DNA from: Anaerolineae bacterium
GTDB taxonomy: Bacteria; Chloroflexota; Anaerolineae; Promineifilales; Promineifilaceae
Assembly: GCA_007123775.1 (NCBI GenBank)
Contig: SLGK01000120.1
Span: 1-54,963 of the forward strand
Reading direction: 5' to 3'
Length of the DNA stretch: 54,963 bases
Part shown: positions 7,828-15,463 of the stretch, one piece after another
Layout: each line of letters starts with the position of its first letter
How positions within the stretch are numbered: position 1 is the stretch's first letter
Program-made: the position numbers and the translations under genes
Notes under the pieces: model-generated
Seen by the model: the letters and a program-made list of their open reading frames with translations, nothing else
Databases searched by the model: none
Told to the model about the DNA's origin: nothing

Positions 7828-8136
7828 ATGTCAGTTACACTTAAATCCAGTGAAGTTCAGCAAAACTTTGGTCGTGTCATTGACCAGGCAATGTTTGAAA
7901 ACGATGTTATTGTGGAACGATATGGTGAGCCACGAGCCGCTATCGTGAGCTATCATCGCTATAAACAACTCATGCAAATAGAGGCAAAATCCCGGCAGCC
8001 ACATCTCGTGCCGCCGGACGATTCGCAAGAGGCCCAACAGCAGGGGCTGGCGCTGGCCGCTGAGGTGCGCCAGCAACTGCGGGACAAGCTAGATGGCTCG
8101 TTAGAAGAAGTAATGGCTTCTTTACGAGGGCGTTGA
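7828..8136 (+). CDS. Type II antitoxin, Phd/YefM family
   Basis: A 102-residue protein. The first ~55 residues match the Phd/YefM N-terminal DNA-binding and dimerisation domain (VTLKSSEVQQNFGRVIDQAM, then VIVERYGEPRAAIVSYHRYK). The C-terminal part (LEEVMASLRGR) would wrap and inhibit the toxin. ATG at 7828 follows a good AAGGAGCG site. It overlaps the PIN gene by 4 bases, so the two are translationally coupled. It probably represses its own operon through the palindrome at 7785-7801. Confidence 0.9.
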   Translation: MSVTLKSSEVQQNFGRVIDQAMFENDVIVERYGEPRAAIVSYHRYKQLMQIEAKSRQPHLVPPDDSQEAQQQGLALAAEVRQQLRDKLDGSLEEVMASLRGR

Positions 8137-8588
8137 TGGTCATCATAGATACGGATGTATTACTGCTGGCATTCGCTTTTCATAATGACCAACGGCAAGA
8201 AACCAACGCACGCTTTTTGCAAGAGGTGCAAGCCGATTCACCAGCCATCACGATATATACCCTGATGGAACTACTGGGAAAGTTGTCTTTCAACCTGTCC
8301 GCAGAGCAGTTGGATGCCTGGCCTTCCTGGCTGCTCGATGCCTACCGGCTTACCGTTATCTGGCCGGCGCAACCTGACACGCCTCTCAGCACGGCGACAT
8401 TTCGGGATGAAATTTTTACCAGGCCCTTTGCCCGGATGCGTGCCGTGAATATGCCTTTCATGGATTCGCTGATTCTCAATCTGGCAGAACGCACGCCACA
8501 AGCAGTTTGTTTCGTTAGCTGGAATGCCCGCCATTTTCGAGACAAATCAACACTACCCGTTTTTACACCAGCCCAATACCTTAAGTGA
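8133..8588 (+). CDS. PIN-domain toxin (VapC-like)
   Basis: A 151-residue PIN-domain protein with the N-terminal VIIDTDVLLLAFAF (Asp residues at the metal site), a central TIYTLMELLGKLSF with the conserved Glu, and a C-terminal acidic region (MPFMDSLILNLAE, then VSWNARHF). By family it is a Mg2+-dependent RNase inhibited by the Phd-like partner. It is a different lineage from the PIN toxin at 1576, so the window holds two unrelated TA pairs about 6 kb apart. The last motif reads SWNARHF rather than the common TxDxxHF, so one acidic residue of the classical set appears replaced. Confidence 0.82.
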   Translation: MMVIIDTDVLLLAFAFHNDQRQETNARFLQEVQADSPAITIYTLMELLGKLSFNLSAEQLDAWPSWLLDAYRLTVIWPAQPDTPLSTATFRDEIFTRPFARMRAVNMPFMDSLILNLAERTPQAVCFVSWNARHFRDKSTLPVFTPAQYLK

Positions 8589-8671
8589 AAAGCCTGCTGC
8601 GTGGTGTAAACGTAACTTAACCGTTACTTAGGCGCACAGATACGGCCGTTGCTTTCAGGTACACTAGGGGC

Positions 8672-11470
8672 ATGAACGAGCAACACGATACCCGCCCCAA
8701 TCGCCCTGTGAGCTACGTCGGCCCGGCCGGCCCGGCCCCCGCCGCCCCCCAAAAAGGGAGCGGCTGCGGTGGCTGCCTGGGTCGCGCCATTCTGCTGGGC
8801 ATTTTGCTGCTGGTTATGCTCGGTTTTGGCGGCACGGTCGCGGCCGGCACCTACCTCTACGCCACCTTCTCCGCCGAAATCGAAGAGGGTATCGCCACCC
8901 TGGAGCAGGCCCGCGACCGGGAAACGTTTGAAACAACACGCATCCTGGACCGCAACGGCGACCTGCTCTGGGAAATTTTCGGCGAAGGCAAACGAACGGC
9001 CGTTCCCCTGGAACGCATCCCCCCTCATCTGATTCAGGCCACCGTCGCCGTGGAAGACGGCACCTTTTACGAGAACATCGGCCTGGATGCCCCCTCGCTG
9101 GTGGCCGCCCTCATTGCCAATCTACGCAACCCCGACCAGCGGCCGATGGGCGGTAGCACCATCACGCAGCAGTTGGTGCGCCACATCGTGTTTGATTATG
9201 AGGAACGAACGGCCGTTTCCTACGAGCGCAAAACCAAAGAAATCATCCTGGCCTGGATGATGAACCGGGAATACAGCAAAGACGAAATCATGGCGCTGTA
9301 TCTCAACGAAATCTACTACGGCAACCTGGCCTACGGTATCGAAGCCGCCGCCGAAACCTACTTTGGCAAATCGGCCGTTGACCTGACCCTGGCCGAAGCC
9401 AGCTTTTTGGCCGCGCTGCCCCAAAGCCCGGTGGATCTCAACCCCTACACCAACTTTGAAGGGGCCAAATCCCGCCAATGGCTGGTGCTGAATCTGATGG
9501 CCAACAAAGGTTACGCCACCCGCGAGCAGATCATGGAAGTTTTCCAGGAGCCGCTGGAACTGGTGCAGCCGGAAGTCAGCCTGGTCGCCCCCCACTTTGC
9601 CGTCTACGTGCGCCAGCAGCTTGAGCAGCAGTTTGGGGCCGACATGGTAGCCAACGGCGGCCTGCGCGTCACCACCAGCCTCGACCTGCGCTACCAACGG
9701 CTGGCTGAGCAACTGGCCCGTCAGCATATTGATGCCGTTGGCCCCGAACACAACATGACCAACGCCGCCCTGGTCGCCATGCAGCCGCGCACCGGCGAGA
9801 TTTTAGCCATGTTGGGCAGCGTCGATTACCAGGATGATAGCATAGACGGCCGTGTCAACGTCACCCTCTCCCAGCAGCAGCCGGGCAGCGCCATCAAGCC
9901 GCTGACCTACGCCGCCGCTCTCTCCCCCCGGCCTGATGCCGAACCGGCCTGGACCGCCGCCGATATTTTGTGGGATGTCGAAGTAGAGTATCCTCAACTG
10001 GACGGCCAGACCTATGCCCCGCGCAACTACGACCGCGGTTTTCGCGGCCCGGTGCGCGTCCGCAGCGCCCTGGCCAACAGCTACAACGTGCCCGCCGTTC
10101 TGCTGCTGCAAGATATTGGCGTCAACCGGCTGATCGAAGTCTCCCGCCAGATGGGGGTGCAATCCTTCCGCGACGCTGACCGCTACGGCCTGGCCCTGAC
10201 GCTGGGGGGTGGGGAATTGACGCCGCTGGAGTTAACGGCCGCCTACGCCGTCCTGGCCAATGAGGGGCAGCGCGTCCCGCCCGTCTCCATTTTGCGCGTA
10301 ACGCGGGCCAATGGCGAACTGCTGTATGAGCATCAGCCCGAAGCAGCCGTCGAAGTGATTGACCCCCGCGTCGCCTTCCTCATTAGCGACATCCTCGACG
10401 ACGACAACGCCCGCGTCCCGGCTATGGGGCGCGACAATCCGCTGGCCCTGCCCTTCCCCGCCGCCGTCAAAACGGGCACGACCAACGACTTCCGCGACAA
10501 CTGGACGGTCGGCTACACACCCAGCCTGGTCGTCGGCGTCTGGACGGGCAACACCGACAACAGTGAGATGATCAACATCAGCGGCCTGGATGGGGCCGCC
10601 CCGCTCTGGTCGGATTATATGATCGCCGTCTACAACAGCCGCGATCTGGTGCAAACGCTGGGGCTAGACCCTGGCCTGCTGCCGGAGACGTTTGACCCGC
10701 CGCTCGGCCTGGAGCGACGGCCGATTTGCAACCTCAACAACATCACCATCGGGGCTACCGAATGCACCCCCGGCGGCCAGGAATGGTTCCTGGAAGCAGA
10801 CGAGGGCGTGACGCCCACGCCCACCGTCGCCCCCGACAGCGTTGCCTGGGAGCAGCTGGAACCAGCCGTCTGGCGGATGCCGGCTGTGGCCCTGGCCCCG
10901 CCTGAGCCGGAATTGATCGCTGCCCTGGACCGGGATGATGACGCGCCGCCGCCCCAATTGTTCTGTCACTTTGCACAGGGAACGGCCGTTGACCTCCTAC
11001 CTCCCGAAACTGAGCTGCAACTATTCCTGGCCCCGCCGCGCAACCCGCAAAGCCTCAAGGCCGCCCACGAGTTCGCCCAGGCCAACGACCTGGCCATTCT
11101 GCCCACCGAAAGCTGTACCGAAGAGATTCTGGCCGCAGCCCAAACCATCAGCGATGTGGCCATCTACCGCATTACCAGCCCCAAGCATGGCGACAAGGTA
11201 GATGGGGTCATTCCCATTGTAGGCACGGCCAGTTTCAACCCGGCCGAAGTCGAGTTCTACAAAATTGAGCTGGGTATTCCCCAGGAAGGCTCTAACGAGA
11301 TCAACTGGGTGACGCTGGGCGATACCCACAACACCCCCGTCGTCAACGGCACGCTGGAGATGTTCCACGCGGCCGGCCTGCCCCCCGGCGACTACTTCCT
11401 GCGCCTCATTGTGGTCAAGGACAGTAACTACGTGGGCGAACCCTACACCATCCGGGTCACACGCGAATAG
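8672..11470 (+). CDS. Bifunctional penicillin-binding protein (class A)
   Basis: A 932-residue peptidoglycan synthase anchored by one N-terminal membrane helix (about residues 36-66). The GT51 transglycosylase domain has VEDGTFYENIG with the catalytic Glu and MGGSTITQQLVR. The transpeptidase domain has the active Ser406 in GSAIK, the SYN triad (ANSYNVPAV) and KTGTT starting at Lys600. A long extension beyond residue ~690 contains a TPTPTV linker and a C-terminal beta domain (RITSPKHGDKVDGVIPIVGT) like those of glycan-binding or Ig-like modules. This architecture is larger than the common 700-800-residue enzymes. It ends 6 bases before a strong palindromic terminator and is probably monocistronic. 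Confidence 0.93.
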   Translation: MNEQHDTRPNRPVSYVGPAGPAPAAPQKGSGCGGCLGRAILLGILLLVMLGFGGTVAAGTYLYATFSAEIEEGIATLEQARDRETFETTRILDRNGDLLWEIFGEGKRTAVPLERIPPHLIQATVAVEDGTFYENIGLDAPSLVAALIANLRNPDQRPMGGSTITQQLVRHIVFDYEERTAVSYERKTKEIILAWMMNREYSKDEIMALYLNEIYYGNLAYGIEAAAETYFGKSAVDLTLAEASFLAALPQSPVDLNPYTNFEGAKSRQWLVLNLMANKGYATREQIMEVFQEPLELVQPEVSLVAPHFAVYVRQQLEQQFGADMVANGGLRVTTSLDLRYQRLAEQLARQHIDAVGPEHNMTNAALVAMQPRTGEILAMLGSVDYQDDSIDGRVNVTLSQQQPGSAIKPLTYAAALSPRPDAEPAWTAADILWDVEVEYPQLDGQTYAPRNYDRGFRGPVRVRSALANSYNVPAVLLLQDIGVNRLIEVSRQMGVQSFRDADRYGLALTLGGGELTPLELTAAYAVLANEGQRVPPVSILRVTRANGELLYEHQPEAAVEVIDPRVAFLISDILDDDNARVPAMGRDNPLALPFPAAVKTGTTNDFRDNWTVGYTPSLVVGVWTGNTDNSEMINISGLDGAAPLWSDYMIAVYNSRDLVQTLGLDPGLLPETFDPPLGLERRPICNLNNITIGATECTPGGQEWFLEADEGVTPTPTVAPDSVAWEQLEPAVWRMPAVALAPPEPELIAALDRDDDAPPPQLFCHFAQGTAVDLLPPETELQLFLAPPRNPQSLKAAHEFAQANDLAILPTESCTEEILAAAQTISDVAIYRITSPKHGDKVDGVIPIVGTASFNPAEVEFYKIELGIPQEGSNEINWVTLGDTHNTPVVNGTLEMFHAAGLPPGDYFLRLIVVKDSNYVGEPYTIRVTRE

Positions 11471-11476
11471 AAGACT

Positions 11477-11504
11477 ACAAAAGGGATGCCGGCATCCCTT
11501 TTGT
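11477..11504 (+). terminator. Palindromic terminator after the PBP gene
   Basis: ACAAAAGGGATGCC followed by its exact complement GGCATCCCTTTTGT, 28 bases with no unpaired loop in the DNA, starts 7 bases after the PBP stop. The descending arm ends in TTTTGT. It can work in either direction. Confidence 0.8.
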
Positions 11505-11583
11505 AATCTTCTGATAATAACTTTTTCATCCTTCTGTTATCTTCTCCCGCTATACTCTATACTGAAAACCACATACAAATGGC

Positions 11584-11652
11584 GCGTAGTGCGTAGTGCG
11601 TAACGCAACTTTCCACGTACCACGCACTACGCAATACGAAATACGCAACACG
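11584..11652. repeat. Junction repeat, family F, copy 2
   Basis: GCGTAGTGCGTAGTGCGTAA words face CACGCACTACGCAATACG words. It ends 13 bases before the msrP ATG, just ahead of the TTGGAG ribosome-binding site. Confidence 0.85.
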
Positions 11653-11665
11653 TTGGAGTAAACCC

Positions 11666-12646
11666 ATGTTGATCAAAAAGAAAAGCGGGCTAGAAATACC
11701 ATCCTCTGAAATCACCCCGGAGCATCTGTACCGGTCGCGGCGGCAGTTTATGAAAGGGGCCGCCGCGCTGGGACTGCTGGCCGGCCTGGCTGCCTGCCGG
11801 CCGGGCGGCAATGCCCCCCGCGGCCGCGCCCCGGTGGCCGATTTGGAGGCGATTGAGCCGGGATCGGTCGGCGCCGCCAGTGATGAACTGGGTGATGAGT
11901 TGACTAATTTCTGGGAAATCATAACCTACAACAATTTTTACGAGTTCACGACGGATAAAACTGGCGTGGCCGGCATGTCCGCCGCTTTACAAACCTCCCC
12001 CTGGGAAATTGAAGTGGGTGGTCTGGTAAACAATCCCGGCGTCTATGATGTGGATGATTTGCTTCGCCTCTTTGACGAAGAGGAACGCATCTACCGTCTG
12101 CGCTGCGTGGAAGCCTGGTCGATGGTCATTCCCTGGCTAGGTTTTCCCCTGAGCAAGCTGCTGGAACGGGTAGAACCGACCAGCGCCGCCCGTTACGTCC
12201 GCTTTGAAACGCTCTACGACGCGGCCCAGATGCCCGGCCAGCGGCGCGGCACCTATGAGTGGCCCTATGTCGAAGGATTGCGTCTGGATGAGGCGATGCA
12301 CGATCTGACTATTTTGTCTACGGGGTTATACGGCCGTTCCCTCCTCCCCCAGAACGGTGCCCCCATCCGCCTGGTTGTGCCCTGGAAATATGGCTTCAAG
12401 AGCATCAAATCCATCGTCAAGATCGAACTAGTAGCCGAGCAGCCCACCTCCCTCTGGATGGCCGCCGCCCCGCACGAGTACGGCTTTTACGCCAACGTCA
12501 ACCCCAGCGTCAGCCACCCCCGCTGGTCTCAGCGCTCCGAACGGCGCATTGGCGAACTCGGCCGGCGCGACACCCTCATGTTCAACGGCTACGAGGAGCA
12601 GGTAGCCCACCTGTACGCCGATATGGACCTGCGCGAAAACTTCTAA
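11666..12646 (+). CDS. msrP: Protein-methionine-sulfoxide reductase catalytic subunit MsrP
   Basis: A 326-residue molybdopterin oxidoreductase of the YedY/MsrP type, which reduces methionine sulfoxide in extracytoplasmic proteins. The N-terminus has a twin-arginine export motif (SRRQFMK, Arg25-Arg26) followed by a hydrophobic stretch ending in LAACRPG. Cys147 in YRLRCVEAW is the expected Mo ligand. Other family motifs follow ([32 protein letters not shown]). The adjacent downstream gene encodes the heme partner MsrQ. ATG at 11666 with TTGGAG upstream fits. The AC at the end of the Tat region could also act as a lipobox, so lipoprotein anchoring is possible. Confidence 0.95.
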   Translation: MLIKKKSGLEIPSSEITPEHLYRSRRQFMKGAAALGLLAGLAACRPGGNAPRGRAPVADLEAIEPGSVGAASDELGDELTNFWEIITYNNFYEFTTDKTGVAGMSAALQTSPWEIEVGGLVNNPGVYDVDDLLRLFDEEERIYRLRCVEAWSMVIPWLGFPLSKLLERVEPTSAARYVRFETLYDAAQMPGQRRGTYEWPYVEGLRLDEAMHDLTILSTGLYGRSLLPQNGAPIRLVVPWKYGFKSIKSIVKIELVAEQPTSLWMAAAPHEYGFYANVNPSVSHPRWSQRSERRIGELGRRDTLMFNGYEEQVAHLYADMDLRENF

Positions 12647-12649
12647 ATG

Positions 12650-12744
12650 ATTAATTTCTGAATTGCTGAATTGTTGAATGGCTAATGAAACCGACCAGCC
12701 ACCCATTAACCATTCAGTAATTCACCAATTCACCAGTTAATTAT
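12650..12744. repeat. Junction repeat, family C (GAATTGTTGAATGG words), copy 1
   Basis: Left words TGAATTGCTGAATTGTTGAA face right words CATTCAGTAATTCACCAATT. It fills almost all of the 110-bp spacer between msrP and msrQ and ends 12 bases before the msrQ ATG. Confidence 0.85.
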
Positions 12745-12756
12745 TCTCCTTAATCT

Positions 12757-13350
12757 ATGACAAAACAAGCTCTTCAACTCGTGGTCCACATTGGCGCGTT
12801 GCTGCCGCTGGCGCTGCTGCTGTGGGATTTCTGGTGGGGCTACCTGAGCGCCGACCCGATTCGTGAGGCGATTTTGCGAACGGGCAAACCGGCGCTGGTG
12901 CTGTTGGTCCTCTCGCTGGCCTGTACGCCGCTCAACACGCTCTTTGGCTGGAAACAGTTGCTTCCCTTACGCAAACCGTTGGGGCTGTATGCCTTCATGT
13001 ACGTTTGCCTCCACTTGAGCATCTTTGTGGCCATTGATTACGGCTTCAACTGGGACCTGCTGCGCGAAGATTTGTTTGAGAAGCGGTATGCCCTGGCCGG
13101 CTTTGCCGCTTTTCTACTGCTGGTGCCGCTGGCGGCCACGTCTAGCCGCTGGGCCATGCGAAAGCTGGGTAAGAATTGGAAGCGACTGCACCGGCTGGTC
13201 TACCTGGCCGGTATTTTAGCGGTGGTCCATTACCTCTGGCTGGTGAAGGCCGACTATGCCCAACCGCTGCTCTTTGCCGCTGTTTTGGCCGCGCTGCTGC
13301 TGCTGCGCCTCAAACCGATCCGGCAGCAAGTAGCCAATTGGCACCGTTGA
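12757..13350 (+). CDS. msrQ: Heme-binding membrane subunit MsrQ
   Basis: A 197-residue membrane protein of the ferric reductase-like YedZ/MsrQ family, with six hydrophobic helices. Conserved features include RTGKPALVLLVLSLACTPLN, a His in the third helix (MYVCLHLSIFVAIDYG) and LHRLVYLAGILAVVHYLW, with His residues expected to bind heme b. It passes electrons from the quinone pool or a flavin reductase to MsrP. It is co-directional with msrP and separated from it only by a family C repeat, so the pair is probably one operon. Confidence 0.93.
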   Translation: MTKQALQLVVHIGALLPLALLLWDFWWGYLSADPIREAILRTGKPALVLLVLSLACTPLNTLFGWKQLLPLRKPLGLYAFMYVCLHLSIFVAIDYGFNWDLLREDLFEKRYALAGFAAFLLLVPLAATSSRWAMRKLGKNWKRLHRLVYLAGILAVVHYLWLVKADYAQPLLFAAVLAALLLLRLKPIRQQVANWHR

Positions 13351-13415
13351 GGACGGAGGACCGAAGACGAAGGACCGACCAAACGTCTTCCGTCTTCCGT
13401 CCTTCGTCCTCGGTC
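13349..13415. repeat. Junction repeat, family B, copy 2
   Basis: GAGGACGGAGGACCGAAGACG words face CGTCTTCCGTCCTTCGTCC words between the convergent msrQ and SLC13 genes. It starts at the msrQ stop codon (TGA, 13348-13350). Confidence 0.85.
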
Positions 13416-13420
13416 ACAAG

Positions 13421-15316
13421 TTAGAAGGGCCAGATGATTGGGACCAGTATCAGGCTGATGATCAAAAAGAGCAGCATCAGCGGCCCGCCGACCTTCATAT
13501 AGTCGGTAAATTTGTAGCCGCCGGCCGTCAGAACCATCAGGTTGGTGGTCGTGCCAATAGGGGTCAGGAAGGCGGTGGAGGCACTGACGGCCACTACCAT
13601 CAGCAGCGGATGGGGAGCAATGCCCATTTCTAGCGCCGCTTGCAGCACGATGGGAGCCACCAAAACAGAGGTGGCCGTATTGTTGATGACCTGGCTGAAC
13701 GAGGCGGTCAAGACAAAAACGCCGGCCATCAGCGCCAACGGGCTAATGGCTCCTAAAGTAGCTACCAATCCCGAAGCCATCAATTCGGCCCCGCCGGTGA
13801 CGTTTAGGGCGGTACTCATGGGAATCATGGCCGCAATCAGGACCACGCTTTGCCAGCCGATGGAACGGTAAACCTGGCCCACTGACAGGCAGCCGCCCAG
13901 CACCATCGCTACAGCGGCAATGATGGCAGCCATTACCGTGGGCACAACGCCTGTGACCATCATCGTGACCATGCCGACCAGCACCAGGATGGCAAAAAAG
14001 GAGCGGGGGCTGAGTTCCACAATCTGCCTTGACAGGGATTCAGGGCTGCCCGTGACCACAAAGTTACGGGACTCATTTCGCAGCAGGTCGATGTCGTCCC
14101 AACGGCCGCGTATCAGCATCATATCCCCAAATTTTAGCTTGACGTTGGACCCCATGATTGCCTTGTCGCCGCGCCAAATGCTGAGTACCTGTACCTTGAA
14201 CTTTTCGGCAAAGCGGACCTCGGCCAAAGAACGGCCGATATATTGGGAACGCGGTGTCAGCAAAACCTCGGCCACGCCTATCTCCGTAGAAAGTAGCTCA
14301 TGGGATAGGGCTTCACTCCCTTCCTCCACCTCTTGTACGCCCAGATTATACTTGATGGATAGCCGCCGTATGTTCAAGCTGTTGCCCTTGACCAGCAGCC
14401 GATCCTGGCTGCGAATCACCGTATGGGCACCGGGGACCGGTGTCGGACCGCTTTCAGGCTGTAACTGGCCTATTTGCTGGCGAATCGTGCGTAGGCGTCC
14501 GCCACTGGCAGGCTCATCCGGCTCAACACCCTGGCCCCGGTCTATCCGCAGCACGGCTATGTTGTAATCACGGCCCAGCGCGGCTTCTTCCAATGTTTTG
14601 CCCACCAATGGTGAAGCCTGCCGCACGCGCAGGTAAAACAGATTTTCAGGCAGGCTAAACGTGGTGGCAAATTCGCCCATAGATTGGGTCAGATCAACGG
14701 GGCGCTGGTCGGCGTTGCGCTGGGGCAGCAGTTTGCGCCCGATGAAGCTCATGTAGGCGACGGTACACAGCAGTAGCGGGAGGCCAATGTAGGCGTACTC
14801 AAAGTAGCCGAAGGGCCGGTAGCCCGCGCTGTCGAGGGCGTTGGCGACGACGATGTTGGGTGGCGTACCGGTTAGAGTCAGCAGACCGCCGGTGTTGGCG
14901 GCGAAGGCAAGCGGCATCAGGAATTTGGAGGGGACGCTGCCGATGCGCCAGGAGGCGGCCACGACGGCGGGCAGCAGGGTAGCGACGGTGCCGGTATTGC
15001 TAATGAAACCGGAAAGCACGGCCGTTCCCCCCATCAACACCACCAGCAAACGAACTTTACTGCTGCCGGCCAGTTGCAACACCTGGTTGCCCATCCAGGC
15101 CGTCACGCCCGTGCGTGACAACCCTTCGCCCACCACAAACAGGGCCGCAATCAAGATAACGGTGGAATCGCTAAAACCGGCCAGGGCCTGATCGGCCGTT
15201 AGTATACCGGCCAGAAAGAGGGCCAGCAGCGACATCACCGCCACCAGGTCGGAACGCAGCTTGCCGTGAATAAAGAGCAGGATGGTGAGAATTAAGATAA
15301 CGAAGGTTATGGTCAT
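13421..15316 (-). CDS. SLC13/DASS-family anion permease with two RCK_C domains
   Basis: A 631-residue transporter. About five N-terminal helices contain SNTGTVATLLPAVV and NTGGLLTLTGTPPNIVVANA, the Ser-Asn-Thr/Thr-Pro signatures of the divalent anion:sodium symporter family. A central soluble stretch (about residues 215-400) carries two RCK_C/TrkA-C-like units, the second with TEIGVAEVLLTPRSQYIGRS. More helices include SFSQVINNTATSVLVAPIVL and a second PIGTTTNLMVL signature. Family members with this layout move sulfate or dicarboxylates, with the RCK_C units probably sensing a ligand. The substrate is not determinable. Start ATG at 15316. Confidence 0.88.
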   Translation of the reverse strand: MTITFVILILTILLFIHGKLRSDLVAVMSLLALFLAGILTADQALAGFSDSTVILIAALFVVGEGLSRTGVTAWMGNQVLQLAGSSKVRLLVVLMGGTAVLSGFISNTGTVATLLPAVVAASWRIGSVPSKFLMPLAFAANTGGLLTLTGTPPNIVVANALDSAGYRPFGYFEYAYIGLPLLLCTVAYMSFIGRKLLPQRNADQRPVDLTQSMGEFATTFSLPENLFYLRVRQASPLVGKTLEEAALGRDYNIAVLRIDRGQGVEPDEPASGGRLRTIRQQIGQLQPESGPTPVPGAHTVIRSQDRLLVKGNSLNIRRLSIKYNLGVQEVEEGSEALSHELLSTEIGVAEVLLTPRSQYIGRSLAEVRFAEKFKVQVLSIWRGDKAIMGSNVKLKFGDMMLIRGRWDDIDLLRNESRNFVVTGSPESLSRQIVELSPRSFFAILVLVGMVTMMVTGVVPTVMAAIIAAVAMVLGGCLSVGQVYRSIGWQSVVLIAAMIPMSTALNVTGGAELMASGLVATLGAISPLALMAGVFVLTASFSQVINNTATSVLVAPIVLQAALEMGIAPHPLLMVVAVSASTAFLTPIGTTTNLMVLTAGGYKFTDYMKVGGPLMLLFLIISLILVPIIWPF

Positions 15317-15463
15317 CGGAACTCCTCGGCCACTGGAGTGCCAGCAGCCTTGCTGGCGGCAGTCCGGCTAGGAAACCAGCACGCCGCTTTGCCCAATATA
15401 AAGCATACCTATCCTGGGCACACAAACAAGCGACAAAAGTCACCTTTTTAGCATGTTACTTTT

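Noticed and set aside
1334-8588. A single defence island formed by the two toxin-antitoxin pairs.
   Set aside because: The pairs are unrelated, 6 kb apart, and separated by ordinary envelope genes; no restriction, CBASS, retron or other defence genes accompany them.
8590-8671. A riboswitch or structured leader upstream of the PBP gene.
   Set aside because: Only about 80 bases with one ACGGCCGT and no stable conserved fold that I can recognise.
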